The notes beneath the pieces were generated by a model. It was not told the origin of the DNA and did not search any database. It saw only the letters and a list, made by a program, of their open reading frames with translations. From an uncultured Solobacterium sp. (GTDB lineage Bacteria > Bacillota_I > Bacilli_A > Erysipelotrichales > Erysipelotrichaceae), in contig CALEMV010000306.1 of assembly GCA_937910655.1 (NCBI GenBank), positions 1-16,087 of the forward strand: a stretch of DNA of 16,087 nucleotides, read 5' to 3'. Both the position numbers and the translations under genes were made by a program. This document shows, piece by piece, positions 1-7,620 of this stretch (the first letter of the stretch is position 1; every line of letters starts with the position of its first letter).

Positions 1-888
1 TTACATTCTAATCTAGATTTAACAAAGAGAACATATGAATTTGAACAGGATAAAAATGTGATTAATCAAGATGGTAAGAAAGCGAGTACACCATTCGATA
101 TTATTTTTGAGAATGTATCTTTTCAATATCCAGATAGTGAAAAGTATGTCTTAAAGAACTTTAATCTACACTTTACAGCAGGAGAAAAACTAGCACTTGT
201 GGGTGTAAATGGTGCAGGCAAGACGACAATCGTGAAACTGTTAAGTGGATTGTATACACCAACTTCAGGAAGAATCTTAGTCAATGGTATCGATTTGAAA
301 GCCATTAATAAAGAGAATTACTTTAGTAAACTTGGAATTGTATTCCAAGAAATTGATTTGTTCTCTATGACAATTGGTGAAAATATTTCTTGCATGCATG
401 AAGAAGACTATAATGAAAATCGTGTACAAGAAGCGTTACGCATCTCTAAGTTAGATACGATTGTTAATCAATTACCAAAGGGAATTCATAGTTATATCAA
501 TACAGATCTATCACCAGATGGAATCAATCTCAGTGGTGGACAACAACAACGTTTATTGCTCGCAAAGGCATATTACAAAAATCCTTCTTTACTCATCTTA
601 GATGAACCAACTGCAGCGTTAGACGCACTTGCAGAAAAGGATATGTATGAAGAGTATAAGGAAATTACAAAAGATAAGAGTGCACTATTTATTTCACACC
701 GTTTAGCTTCAACTCGTTTCTGCGATAATATTGTCTTCTTGGAAAATGGAGAGATTGTTGAACAAGGAACTCACGAGCAACTTATGAAATTAAATGGTAA
801 ATATGCAGAGATGTTTGATGTACAAGCAAAATACTACAAGGAGGAAGAACAAGATGAAACTCAAGCAATTCTATCAACAAACGCATGA
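1..888 (+). CDS. ABC exporter half, ATPase domain (5' truncated by window edge)
   Basis: The reading frame is open from base 1 with no stop before TGA at 886-888, so this is the C-terminal part of a longer protein. An in-frame GTG at 58 has no need to be the start. Visible parts: a linker, then a complete nucleotide-binding domain with Walker A GVNGAGKTT (from base 202), Q-loop VFQE, signature LSGGQ (from 529), Walker B LLILDEP (Asp codon at 601) with D-loop, and the switch His in ISHR. The membrane domain expected for an exporter half lies off the left edge. The following gene is a full permease-ATPase of the same type and overlaps this one by 35 bp, which suggests co-translation and a heterodimeric exporter in the cytoplasmic membrane. 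Both ATP sites keep a glutamate after Walker B here. The substrate (drug, peptide, lipid) cannot be told from sequence. Confidence 0.9.
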   Translation, partial: LHSNLDLTKRTYEFEQDKNVINQDGKKASTPFDIIFENVSFQYPDSEKYVLKNFNLHFTAGEKLALVGVNGAGKTTIVKLLSGLYTPTSGRILVNGIDLKAINKENYFSKLGIVFQEIDLFSMTIGENISCMHEEDYNENRVQEALRISKLDTIVNQLPKGIHSYINTDLSPDGINLSGGQQQRLLLAKAYYKNPSLLILDEPTAALDALAEKDMYEEYKEITKDKSALFISHRLASTRFCDNIVFLENGEIVEQGTHEQLMKLNGKYAEMFDVQAKYYKEEEQDETQAILSTNA

Positions 889-2653
889 TTTGATTCAACT
901 TTTAAAAGTTCAATTTCCTCATATTACTGTACAGATGATTACATTAGCTTTCTGTAGAAGTACACCTAACTTCATTGTATTGTTTGGATATTCACGTATC
1001 TTAGACTTATTACTTACAAGCCAGTTTCAAAACGCAATTCAAGTTGTCACGATTATGCTAGTTAGTAGTTATCTATTATCCTTCATTGGTAATTGGATTG
1101 ATTCTTATTTACAAGGATATGAATTTATTACAGATGAAGTAATCATGAGTCAGGTGAACTATATATCGTTTACCATGCGCTACGATATTTTTGAAGATAA
1201 CGATAGCATGCAAAAAGTACGTGCAGTAAGTAACCGTATGAATGCTACAGGAGGAACTGGTTCTTTCTTACAATTCATAATTCTGTTATGCACTAACTTA
1301 TTTTCTGCTCTATATGCATTATGTTTTGTAGGGTATCTGTTTTATCAAGCAATGCAGTATTCGTTCTATTTAGTATTACTACTATTACTGGCAGTTGGCT
1401 GTATTTGTTTGGGCGTTATGATTTTAAAGCGGACGAGTGCTTATTATGAAGACTTAAATAAAAGAAATATTCATAATAATTCCGTGTTTAGTTATCTCAT
1501 CACAACAATGGTCAATGTAGAATACAAGAAACAAATGATGATCAATCGAATGGGTCAGTTGTTTGAAAAGTATTTTAAAAATATTATTAAAACATTCCAT
1601 GTTTATTTGGACTTCTCTAAGAGAAAAGGAAGATATGAATCGGTTTATAACTTCGCATTAAGTATTTTTGGAGCATGTACATATATTTATATCGCGTACT
1701 TAAGCTTGCATGGTTATTTATCAATTGGTTCTGTACTCTTATATGCAGGCGCTATGCAACAACTGATCCAATATATTTCGGGTTGTATCATATCGTATAG
1801 TGATGCTGTATTCCAATTGGATTATCTAAATTACTTTACAAATTTCTTGCATGATGAATCGATTCGTACCACAGGCTCATTACCAATCGAAAAGAGAAAT
1901 GATAATGCATACGAATTCTGTTTTGAAAATGTAAGTTTCCACTATCCAAATAGTGAACAACTTGTATTATCCAATGTGAATCTTACATTTAAGATTGGTG
2001 AAAAGTTAGCGTTAGTTGGACAAAATGGTGCTGGTAAGACAACAATCATCAAGTTACTATGTCGCTTGTATCAACCGACCGAAGGAAGAATCTTGTTAAA
2101 TGGTATTGATATTCAAAAGTTTGACTTCAATGAGTATACAAAAATCTTTAGTCCAGTATTCCAAGACTTTAGTATGTTCAATATCAGCGCAAAAGAAAAT
2201 CTAGAGTGCGGTCATCACAATGAAGAAAAAGATATCAATGCGATTATTGCAGATGTAGGCCTAGAGAAACGCTTTACATCTGATCAGGATGGACTGGATT
2301 GTGTATTAGAAGATTTAAATAGTGAAGGTGTTAAGTTATCTGGTGGTGAAGCACAGAAGTTAGCAATTGCACGTGCATTGTATAAAGATGCGCCGTTTGT
2401 AATTCTAGATGAACCTACTGCAGCTTTAGATCCATTCTCAGAAGCGGAAATCTATGAGAACTTTGATAAACTTGTTGGAGGTAAGACAGCCATCTATATC
2501 TCTCATCGTATGAGTTCATGTAAGTTCTGTGATCGTATAGTTGTCTTTAAAGATGGTAAGTTAGTAGAAGATGGCAATCATGATTCACTCATGCACAAAC
2601 AAGGTGAATATTACACACTCTATCAAGCACAAGCAGAGTATTATCAACAATAA
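854..2653 (+). CDS. ABC exporter half: fused permease and ATPase
   Basis: The protein has 599 residues, the usual length for an exporter half-transporter. I chose ATG 854 because AAGGAGG (838-844) sits 9 nt upstream; the longer in-frame start at 794 has no such site and would add 20 residues of non-conserved sequence. Residues about 20-330 contain several hydrophobic membrane segments. The ATPase domain follows: Walker A GQNGAGKTT (389-397), Q-loop VFQD, signature LSGGE (495-499), Walker B VILDEP (Asp519, Glu520), and switch His551. Its start lies inside the upstream ATPase gene, so the two are probably translated together and pair as a heterodimer. A hairpin terminator follows the stop. Family known: ATP-driven export across the cytoplasmic membrane. 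Inferred: pairing with the upstream half. The substrate is unknown. Confidence 0.92.
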   Translation: MKLKQFYQQTHDLIQLLKVQFPHITVQMITLAFCRSTPNFIVLFGYSRILDLLLTSQFQNAIQVVTIMLVSSYLLSFIGNWIDSYLQGYEFITDEVIMSQVNYISFTMRYDIFEDNDSMQKVRAVSNRMNATGGTGSFLQFIILLCTNLFSALYALCFVGYLFYQAMQYSFYLVLLLLLAVGCICLGVMILKRTSAYYEDLNKRNIHNNSVFSYLITTMVNVEYKKQMMINRMGQLFEKYFKNIIKTFHVYLDFSKRKGRYESVYNFALSIFGACTYIYIAYLSLHGYLSIGSVLLYAGAMQQLIQYISGCIISYSDAVFQLDYLNYFTNFLHDESIRTTGSLPIEKRNDNAYEFCFENVSFHYPNSEQLVLSNVNLTFKIGEKLALVGQNGAGKTTIIKLLCRLYQPTEGRILLNGIDIQKFDFNEYTKIFSPVFQDFSMFNISAKENLECGHHNEEKDINAIIADVGLEKRFTSDQDGLDCVLEDLNSEGVKLSGGEAQKLAIARALYKDAPFVILDEPTAALDPFSEAEIYENFDKLVGGKTAIYISHRMSSCKFCDRIVVFKDGKLVEDGNHDSLMHKQGEYYTLYQAQAEYYQQ

Positions 2654-2661
2654 CAAGAAGG

Positions 2662-2689
2662 TATACTGTTTCGACAGTATATTTTCTTT
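2662..2689 (+). terminator. Rho-independent terminator of the ABC exporter genes
   Basis: An 8-bp perfect stem (TATACTGT / ACAGTATA) closes a TTCG tetraloop, followed by a T-rich run at 2682-2689. It begins 9 nt after the exporter stop codon. Confidence 0.85.
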
Positions 2690-2833
2690 AGGCAAGAGAA
2701 GACAACATTTGTCACCTGTCACATGGATTATGGGTATGCCTATAAAAATTAGTAGCTATTGAGTTATTACAAAGAGAATCTACAATGGACGTTAGAAAAC
2801 TTCATCTGAAGGAAATTGATTTTATGGAAACTA
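2690..2833. other. Intergenic stretch without a recognised feature
   Basis: Between the exporter terminator and the pheS promoter I see no convincing gene. A short inverted repeat, GACAA-CAT-TTGTC, lies at 2701-2713, but it has no clear partner or T-run. A 25-codon frame at 2785-2862 lacks a good ribosome binding site and runs into the pheS promoter. Confidence 0.5.
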
Positions 2834-2863
2834 GTGACATTTTTATGCGATTTGCCGTATAAT
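2834..2863 (+). promoter_or_regulatory. Promoter of the pheS T-box leader
   Basis: A -35 box GTGACA (2834-2839, five of six consensus bases) and a perfect -10 TATAAT (2858-2863) are separated by 18 bp. Transcription would start near 2870, just before the first strand of T-box Stem I, which fits well. Confidence 0.8.
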
Positions 2864-2869
2864 ATGGCT

Positions 2870-3094
2870 AATAAAGCGATGACGAAAAGAGTAGTAGCCA
2901 AACACGCTATAGAAAGAGAGGAACCTAAACGCTGAAAGGGTTCTATAGAAGACGCTTGGTGAATTCACTTTTCCAGTGGGATTAATCATCCCCGTATATC
3001 TACGTTACAGATCAATTGAGGTGCGCACGATTGTGCGAATCAGGATGGTACCGCGTGAATAACGTTCCTGCAATATTTTTGCAGGAATTTTTTT
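2870..3094 (+). promoter_or_regulatory. T-box leader (tRNA-Phe sensing) of pheST
   Basis: All main parts of a T-box can be placed. Stem I opens with GATGA (2878-2882), pairs with TCATC (2986-2990), and carries the K-turn-type sequence GACGAAAAGAGTAG after it. The apical part contains the GAACC/GGTTC helix near 2931-2942. The specifier is TTC (UUC, Phe) at 2964-2966, within GAATTCAC. A Stem III hairpin CGCAC-GATT-GTGCG lies at 3024-3037. The T-box motif AGGATGGTACCGCG is at 3042-3055, one base off the common AGGGTGG form. Its UGGU bulge (3046-3049) is complementary to the ACCA end expected of tRNA-Phe with discriminator A. AGGA can pair with TCCT inside the 5' arm of the terminator, giving the antiterminator. 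Family knowledge: uncharged tRNA-Phe promotes read-through into pheS. Confidence 0.95.
3065..3094 (+). terminator. Regulated intrinsic terminator of the T-box leader
   Basis: A 9-bp stem TTCCTGCAA (3065-3073) / TTGCAGGAA (3079-3087) with loop TATTT is followed by seven Ts. Its 5' arm overlaps the TCCT needed for the antiterminator, so the two structures exclude each other. Confidence 0.93.
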
Positions 3095-3110
3095 ATGGAG
3101 GAAAAGGTCG

Positions 3111-4148
3111 ATGAGCGATAAAGTTATGCAGGTCCAAGAGGAAGCGTTAGCTGCGATTGAGCAAGCAGGCAACTTGGAACAATTACAACAAGTCAAAATT
3201 CAATACTTAGGTAAAAAGGGTAGTATTCAGGCACTCATGTCTGAGATGAAAGCTTTACCACCAGAGGAAAAACCAGCCTTTGGCCAGAAGGTAAATGTAT
3301 GTAAGGATACAGTTGCCAAAGTATTAGAGTCAAAAGAAGAAGTGTTAAAGATTACGGCTCTTGCAAGTAAGCTAGAAGCCGAAAAGATTGATGTTACATT
3401 AGCTGGAGATATTCATAAACTTGGAACGACACATCCGCTTGTGATGATTCAACAGGAGATTGAAGATCTCTTCTTAAGTATGGGTTATAAGGTTGCGGAA
3501 GGTCCTGAAGTGGAACAGGATTACTACAACTTCGAATTGGCCAATACGCCTAAAGATCACCCAGCACGTGATATGCAGGATACCTTCTATATCGATCCAA
3601 ATACATTATTAAGAACACATACAACTGCGATGCAGATGCGTGAATTAGAGAAGGCAAAGGGACAGGTTCCAATCAAATTAATTTGCCCAGGTAAGGTTTA
3701 TCGTCGTGATGATGACGATGCGACACATAGCCATCAGTTCATGCAATGCGAAGGTCTTGTCGTTGGAGAGAATATTACTTTAGCTGACCTGAAGGGAACA
3801 TTAGAATACATGGCTAGCACAATGTTTGGTCAAGGCAGAACAGTTCGCTTCCGTCCATCATACTTCCCATTTACAGAGCCTTCTGTAGAAGTTGATGTAT
3901 CCTGTCCATTCTGTAATGGTAAGGGTTGTAACGTATGTAAGGGATCTGGTTGGATTGAAATCTTAGGTGCAGGTATGGTACATCCAAATGTATTACGCAT
4001 GAATGGATTTGATCCTGAGAAGTATTCTGGATTTGCCTTCGGTGTAGGACTTGAAAGAGTTGCGATGTTGAAATATGGAATTGATGATATTCGCAACTTC
4101 TATACAAATGACGTTCGCTTTTTGAAGACATTCGATCGTTTTGACTAA
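3111..4148 (+). CDS. pheS: Phenylalanine--tRNA ligase alpha subunit
   Basis: This is the catalytic alpha subunit of the alpha2-beta2 enzyme that charges tRNA-Phe with phenylalanine using ATP in the cytoplasm. It has 345 residues, normal for a bacterial PheS. The N-terminal region (about 1-85) is the tRNA-binding helical arm; the class II synthetase core follows. Recognisable stretches include [35 protein letters not shown], the motif 2 region [15 protein letters not shown], and the motif 3 stretch [15 protein letters not shown] near the C-terminus. A CPFC-x4-CNVC cluster (Cys265, 268, 273, 276) just after the [12 protein letters not shown] strand could hold a metal; similar Cys pairs occur in other Bacillota PheS. 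GGAGG (near 3097-3101) supports ATG 3111. The gene lies 16 nt after the T-box terminator run and 13 nt before pheT. Confidence 0.98.
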   Translation: MSDKVMQVQEEALAAIEQAGNLEQLQQVKIQYLGKKGSIQALMSEMKALPPEEKPAFGQKVNVCKDTVAKVLESKEEVLKITALASKLEAEKIDVTLAGDIHKLGTTHPLVMIQQEIEDLFLSMGYKVAEGPEVEQDYYNFELANTPKDHPARDMQDTFYIDPNTLLRTHTTAMQMRELEKAKGQVPIKLICPGKVYRRDDDDATHSHQFMQCEGLVVGENITLADLKGTLEYMASTMFGQGRTVRFRPSYFPFTEPSVEVDVSCPFCNGKGCNVCKGSGWIEILGAGMVHPNVLRMNGFDPEKYSGFAFGVGLERVAMLKYGIDDIRNFYTNDVRFLKTFDRFD

Positions 4149-4161
4149 GAGGAGGAAGGCA

Positions 4162-6558
4162 ATGAGACTAAGTTATAAATGGCTACAGGAATATGTAGAT
4201 TTAAGTGATATTACGCCACAACAACTAGCAGACAAATTAACAACTGCAGGGCTAGAAGTTGAAGGAATTGAACCGATGGCACAAGGCACTGGTCTTGTGA
4301 TAGCGGAAGTAATTGAATGTGAAGATATTCCAGATACACATTTACATCGTACAATCGTTCGCTATGGAGCAGGTGAAAACGATACAACGCAAATTGTGTG
4401 TGGTGCTTCAAACTGCCGATTAGGTTTAAAGGTAATCGCAGCTTTACCTGGTGCAGTTTTACCTGGTATTACCATTCAAGCAAAGCCACTTCATGGAATT
4501 GAATCAAATGGTATGCTTTGCTCACTACGTGAGTTAGGTATTGATCATAAATATCTTACAGAAAAACAAATTAATGGAATTGAAGAGTTACCACAAGATG
4601 CACCTGTTGGTGAAACAAACGTACTTGGATACATAGGCTATGATGACACGATTTTAGATGTATCATTAACACCAAATCGTGCAGATTGTTCTAGCATGTG
4701 GAATATGGCAAAAGAAGTTGGTGCTATCTTACACCGTGAGGTGAAGTGGCCTGATTATGCAGGTAAATCCAATGTTGGAACACCATCCACATTTAAGGTA
4801 ACAAGCAATACTGAAAAGTGTGACTTCTTCATGGGCAAAGTTGTAAATCATGTAAAGGTAGGACCATCTCCAAAGTGGATGGTGGAATACTTACATGCGG
4901 CAGGTATTAACTCCATTAATAATGTTGTTGATATTTCTAACTTTGTAATGCTCGAAACAGGACAACCATTACACTATTACAATCTTGCAAAGCTTCCAAC
5001 AAGAGAAATTACAGTTGTAGATGACCGTACACTAAAGATGACTGCATTAGATGGTGTGGAGTTTGCGATTGAAAAGGGTGATATCCTTATCACGACAAAT
5101 GGTGAAGTAACTGGTATTGCCGGTATCATGGGTGGGGAAGAATCCATGATTGATGAAACAACAGAAGGTATCTTCATCGAAGCGGCACATTTCAATAAGA
5201 CTTCCGTACGTCGCTCATCTATCCGTTTAAACCTTATTACAGAAGCAGCACAGCGCTTTACAAAGGGTATTGAGGCATTAGCAGCACAAAAGGCAATGGA
5301 CCGTTCTGTACAACTCTTACAAGAGTATGCATCTGCAGATGGATTTGAAGAGACAGTTACTTATGGCACAGATGGCTATAAGCCAGTTGTGGTAAAGGAA
5401 ACACTTTCTCACTGTAATGCCTTATTAGGTACTGCATTTACAATGGATGAAGTCAAAGAAACACTCACATGGTTAAACTTTGAACCAGAAGTAAATGGAG
5501 ATGAGATTACATGTCATATCCCAAGTTACCGTGTTGATATCGAAGGTCGTGCAGACATCGACGAAGAGATTGTACGCTTAATTGGTTTTGATACTTTGAA
5601 ATCTACATTACCAGTGATGAGTACAACTGTTGGTCAATTAACACCAAAGCAGAAACTCAGACGTATGACACGCGAAACATTGAAGGCCTTTGGTCTCAAT
5701 GAAATTGTTACATATACATTAATCTCTGAAGAAGAGATGAAGACAGCGTTATCTCCACTTGGTGAAGCAATCCCACTTGCGATGCCAATGTCAGAGAATC
5801 GAAAGTACATTCGTGCAAGTTTATTAAACTCTGTATTAACAAGTGTGCAATACAATGAAGCACATCAAAATACAGATAACTTGTTATTTGAAATCTCTAA
5901 GGTTTATGCAAAGGATAAGGAAGAAGAAAGACTTGCAGTTGTATTAGACGGAAATGTTCAAAATGATCCACTCCATAAGATTTATGAAGGTGGTGATTTC
6001 TATGCCTTAAAGGGAATCTTAATGACATGGTTAAATCGTTGTGGTTTCAATGATGCACGTATTACGGTACGTCCAAATACAACAGACGTAGAACACTTCC
6101 ATCCATATCGCAGTGCAGAGATTCTCCTAGACCGTAAACCATTAGGCCTATTTGGAGAATTACATCCAAGTTATGCAAAGAAGTATGATTTAAAGAGAGT
6201 GACTTATGCAGAACTTTCCTTGGATGTTGTAAATGAAACAAGTGCTTCTAAAGTGAAGTTTGTACCAATTGATCGTTATCCATCAATCTCACGCGATATT
6301 GCGTTAGTTGTAGATAGAGAAGTAACAGCGGAAGAAATGTTAAAGATTATTAACAGTACAGGTAAGAAGCTTGTTCGTAAATCGGAAGTATTCGATATTT
6401 ACGAAGGAGAACATGTTGAAGCAGGTAAGAAATCTGTAGCTCTACGTATTACATACCAAGCTTCTGATCATACACTGAATGATGAAGAAGTACGTACTGT
6501 TCACGATGCGATTCTTGAAAAACTCAAAGAAAAGCTATCTGCAGACTTACGTTCATAA
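4162..6558 (+). CDS. pheT: Phenylalanine--tRNA ligase beta subunit
   Basis: This is the beta subunit of the same synthetase; it binds tRNA and edits mischarged Tyr-tRNA-Phe. It has 798 residues, typical for the family. ATG 4162 is preferred because AGAGGAGG (about 4148-4155) lies 6 nt upstream. An in-frame TTG at 4141 would overlap the end of pheS and add seven basic residues unlike the family's start (MRLSYKWLQEYVDL). Domains in order: N-terminal B1 region; EMAP/OB-type tRNA-binding domain (about 40-150, containing VCGASNCRLG from residue 79 and GMLCSLRELG); B3/B4 editing region (about 200-390); B5 and catalytic-like core (with GRADIDEEIVRLIGFD); and the C-terminal ferredoxin-fold anticodon-binding domain (about 700-797, with RYPSISRDIALVVD). 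It is co-transcribed with pheS and followed at once by a terminator. Confidence 0.98.
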   Translation: MRLSYKWLQEYVDLSDITPQQLADKLTTAGLEVEGIEPMAQGTGLVIAEVIECEDIPDTHLHRTIVRYGAGENDTTQIVCGASNCRLGLKVIAALPGAVLPGITIQAKPLHGIESNGMLCSLRELGIDHKYLTEKQINGIEELPQDAPVGETNVLGYIGYDDTILDVSLTPNRADCSSMWNMAKEVGAILHREVKWPDYAGKSNVGTPSTFKVTSNTEKCDFFMGKVVNHVKVGPSPKWMVEYLHAAGINSINNVVDISNFVMLETGQPLHYYNLAKLPTREITVVDDRTLKMTALDGVEFAIEKGDILITTNGEVTGIAGIMGGEESMIDETTEGIFIEAAHFNKTSVRRSSIRLNLITEAAQRFTKGIEALAAQKAMDRSVQLLQEYASADGFEETVTYGTDGYKPVVVKETLSHCNALLGTAFTMDEVKETLTWLNFEPEVNGDEITCHIPSYRVDIEGRADIDEEIVRLIGFDTLKSTLPVMSTTVGQLTPKQKLRRMTRETLKAFGLNEIVTYTLISEEEMKTALSPLGEAIPLAMPMSENRKYIRASLLNSVLTSVQYNEAHQNTDNLLFEISKVYAKDKEEERLAVVLDGNVQNDPLHKIYEGGDFYALKGILMTWLNRCGFNDARITVRPNTTDVEHFHPYRSAEILLDRKPLGLFGELHPSYAKKYDLKRVTYAELSLDVVNETSASKVKFVPIDRYPSISRDIALVVDREVTAEEMLKIINSTGKKLVRKSEVFDIYEGEHVEAGKKSVALRITYQASDHTLNDEEVRTVHDAILEKLKEKLSADLRS

Positions 6559-6559
6559 C

Positions 6560-6584
6560 AAAAAGCCGAGTTATCGGCTTTTTT
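6560..6584. terminator. Bidirectional terminator between pheT and the araC-type gene
   Basis: The stem AAAAGCCGA (6561-6569) / TCGGCTTTT (6574-6582) with a GTTA loop ends in Ts on the plus strand and, read on the minus strand, in a run of Ts from the A-tract. It lies 1 nt after the pheT stop and 12 nt after the minus-strand regulator stop, so it can serve both. Confidence 0.9.
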
Positions 6585-6596
6585 GTATGCATGTTT

Positions 6597-7445
6597 TTAG
6601 TCTTTTGCTTTTAGGAATTGTTTACGATACGTACTTGGAGAACAACCAATCTCGCGTTTAAATGCAAAGGTAAAGTAATTTTGGTTCGAGAAGCCAATGA
6701 TAGCAGAGATATCATTCATACTATAACTGGTAGTCTCTAATAGGAATTTTGCTTCAGAGATTCTGCGCTGTATTAAGTAGCGCATCGGAGAAATCCCTTT
6801 ATATTGGTTGAATGCATGCACTAAGTAGTATTTATTTAAGAATGTTAATTCGCTGAGCTTGTCTAGATCGATATCTTCTTTGAAGTGATCGTTGATATAG
6901 TTTTCGATGAAGATACATTCTTTCGTTGTCTTTTTTACTGGAGATACATTTAGCGTTGTATTGGTACGACGTACCATGTTAATAAGCATAATCTCTAATA
7001 GAGAATTTACTAAGTGTTGAGAGTATTCATCTTGATGTTCCATTTCATGCAGTAATGTTTTGAGATAGAAAAGAATATCATTCTTATATGCTTTATAGTT
7101 ATGCATACTGAAGTTACTATTGAAGCGTTTATCATCACTATGGAAGTGTAAACCTTCAATACCTGCTACAATATACTCAAGAGGGGAATTCTCTTTACTA
7201 ACCTCAGTGTGTTCAATATATGAGTTTACAATAATCAGGTCATCTGCTTGAATGTCGAGGTATTTCCCTTCAACAAAGAATTTGCCTTCACCAGAGATAA
7301 CATAGAAAAGCTCTGCACACGCATGACTGTGCGGAGTTGAGTGCCAATCTCCCTCATAGCGGGAGTGGGTAACATACAAGATCTTACCTAGTGAACGATC
7401 TTCGTTTTGGTTTTGAGAAATAGCTGTAATCATCGCTTTAATCAT
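6597..7445 (-). CDS. AraC-family transcriptional regulator with N-terminal cupin
   Basis: This 282-residue protein has the two-domain layout of AraC sugar regulators. Residues about 30-100 form a cupin-like sensor domain (HSHACAELFYVISGEGKF, then DLIIVNSYIEHTE). Residues about 180-280 form the double helix-turn-helix DNA-binding domain, including LSELTFLNKYYLVHAFNQY, the linker helix GISPMRYLIQRRISEAK, and IGFSNQNYFTFAFKREIG followed by SPSTYRKQ. ATG 7445 is the first start after an in-frame TAA at 7470-7472. Its ribosome binding site is weak, and ATG 7433 is a possible alternative. It diverges from the sugar transport and phosphorylase operon, and repeated half-sites lie between the two, so it is most likely that operon's activator and an autoregulator. 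The inducer is inferred to be the transported disaccharide or a breakdown product. Confidence 0.93.
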   Translation of the reverse strand: MIKAMITAISQNQNEDRSLGKILYVTHSRYEGDWHSTPHSHACAELFYVISGEGKFFVEGKYLDIQADDLIIVNSYIEHTEVSKENSPLEYIVAGIEGLHFHSDDKRFNSNFSMHNYKAYKNDILFYLKTLLHEMEHQDEYSQHLVNSLLEIMLINMVRRTNTTLNVSPVKKTTKECIFIENYINDHFKEDIDLDKLSELTFLNKYYLVHAFNQYKGISPMRYLIQRRISEAKFLLETTSYSMNDISAIIGFSNQNYFTFAFKREIGCSPSTYRKQFLKAKD

Positions 7446-7483
7446 ATCATGTAACGCATATCGGTATTCTTAAGTTTTAATTG

Positions 7484-7489
7484 ATTATA
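7484..7489 (-). promoter_or_regulatory. Putative -10 of the araC-type gene
   Basis: TATAAT reads perfectly on the minus strand here, giving a start about 30 nt before ATG 7445. No good -35 lies at 16-18 bp, so the promoter may be weak or activator-dependent. The inverted half-site at 7491-7500 abuts it, which suggests autoregulation. Confidence 0.5.
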
Positions 7490-7490
7490 T

Positions 7491-7548
7491 GAAATATTGC
7501 GAAATAGATATATCACAGCAATATTTCGATAATATTTAGCAATATATC
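7491..7548. promoter_or_regulatory. Putative AraC-type operator: three copies of a 10-bp half-site
   Basis: GCAATATTTC at 7518-7527 recurs as GCAATATATC at 7539-7548, a direct repeat with a 21-bp period, and as its exact inverted copy GAAATATTGC at 7491-7500. AraC-family proteins typically bind direct repeats about two helical turns apart, with the proximal half-site next to the -35; the copy at 7539-7548 ends 2 bp before the putative -35 at 7551. Seen: the repeats and spacing. Inferred: binding by the adjacent regulator. The region is AT-rich, so chance similarity is possible, but a perfect 10-bp inverted match plus a nine-of-ten direct match at 21 bp is unlikely. Confidence 0.65.
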
Positions 7549-7550
7549 TC

Positions 7551-7579
7551 TTGTTTGAAAGCGTTTTCACCCATAAACT
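7551..7579 (+). promoter_or_regulatory. Putative promoter of the sugar operon
   Basis: TTGTTT (7551-7556) and TAAACT (7574-7579) are spaced 17 bp apart. Each matches consensus only partly, as expected for an activator-dependent promoter. The position between the operator repeats and the first gene's ribosome binding site fits; the exact -10 is uncertain. Confidence 0.45.
7556..7569. promoter_or_regulatory. cre site (CcpA catabolite repression)
   Basis: TGAAAGCGTTTTCA matches the cre consensus TGWAANCGNTNWCA at every fixed position and is nearly palindromic. It lies across the putative -35 edge and spacer of the sugar operon promoter, where bound CcpA would block RNA polymerase when preferred sugars are present. 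Confidence 0.85.
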
Positions 7580-7620
7580 GAAATTATCAAATAAGTTTCT
7601 TAGGAGGAAAAGAGGAACAA

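Noticed and set aside
794..853. Longer start for the second ABC exporter half
   Set aside because: The added 20 residues have no family-like character and the start lacks a ribosome binding site, while ATG 854 has AAGGAGG at ideal spacing.
2701..2713. Inverted repeat GACAA-CAT-TTGTC as an operator or small RNA hairpin
   Set aside because: Only five base pairs, no T-run, and no second copy nearby; too weak to call.
2785..2862. A 25-codon frame (starting MDVRKLHLKEIDF) between the exporter terminator and the T-box leader
   Set aside because: There is no clear ribosome binding site, and the stop codon falls in the -10 box of the pheS promoter, so the frame would precede the transcript start. 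Most likely chance.
4141..4161. TTG start giving a longer PheT
   Set aside because: It would overlap the pheS end and put the strong AGAGGAGG site inside the coding region; ATG 4162 begins the normal PheT N-terminus.
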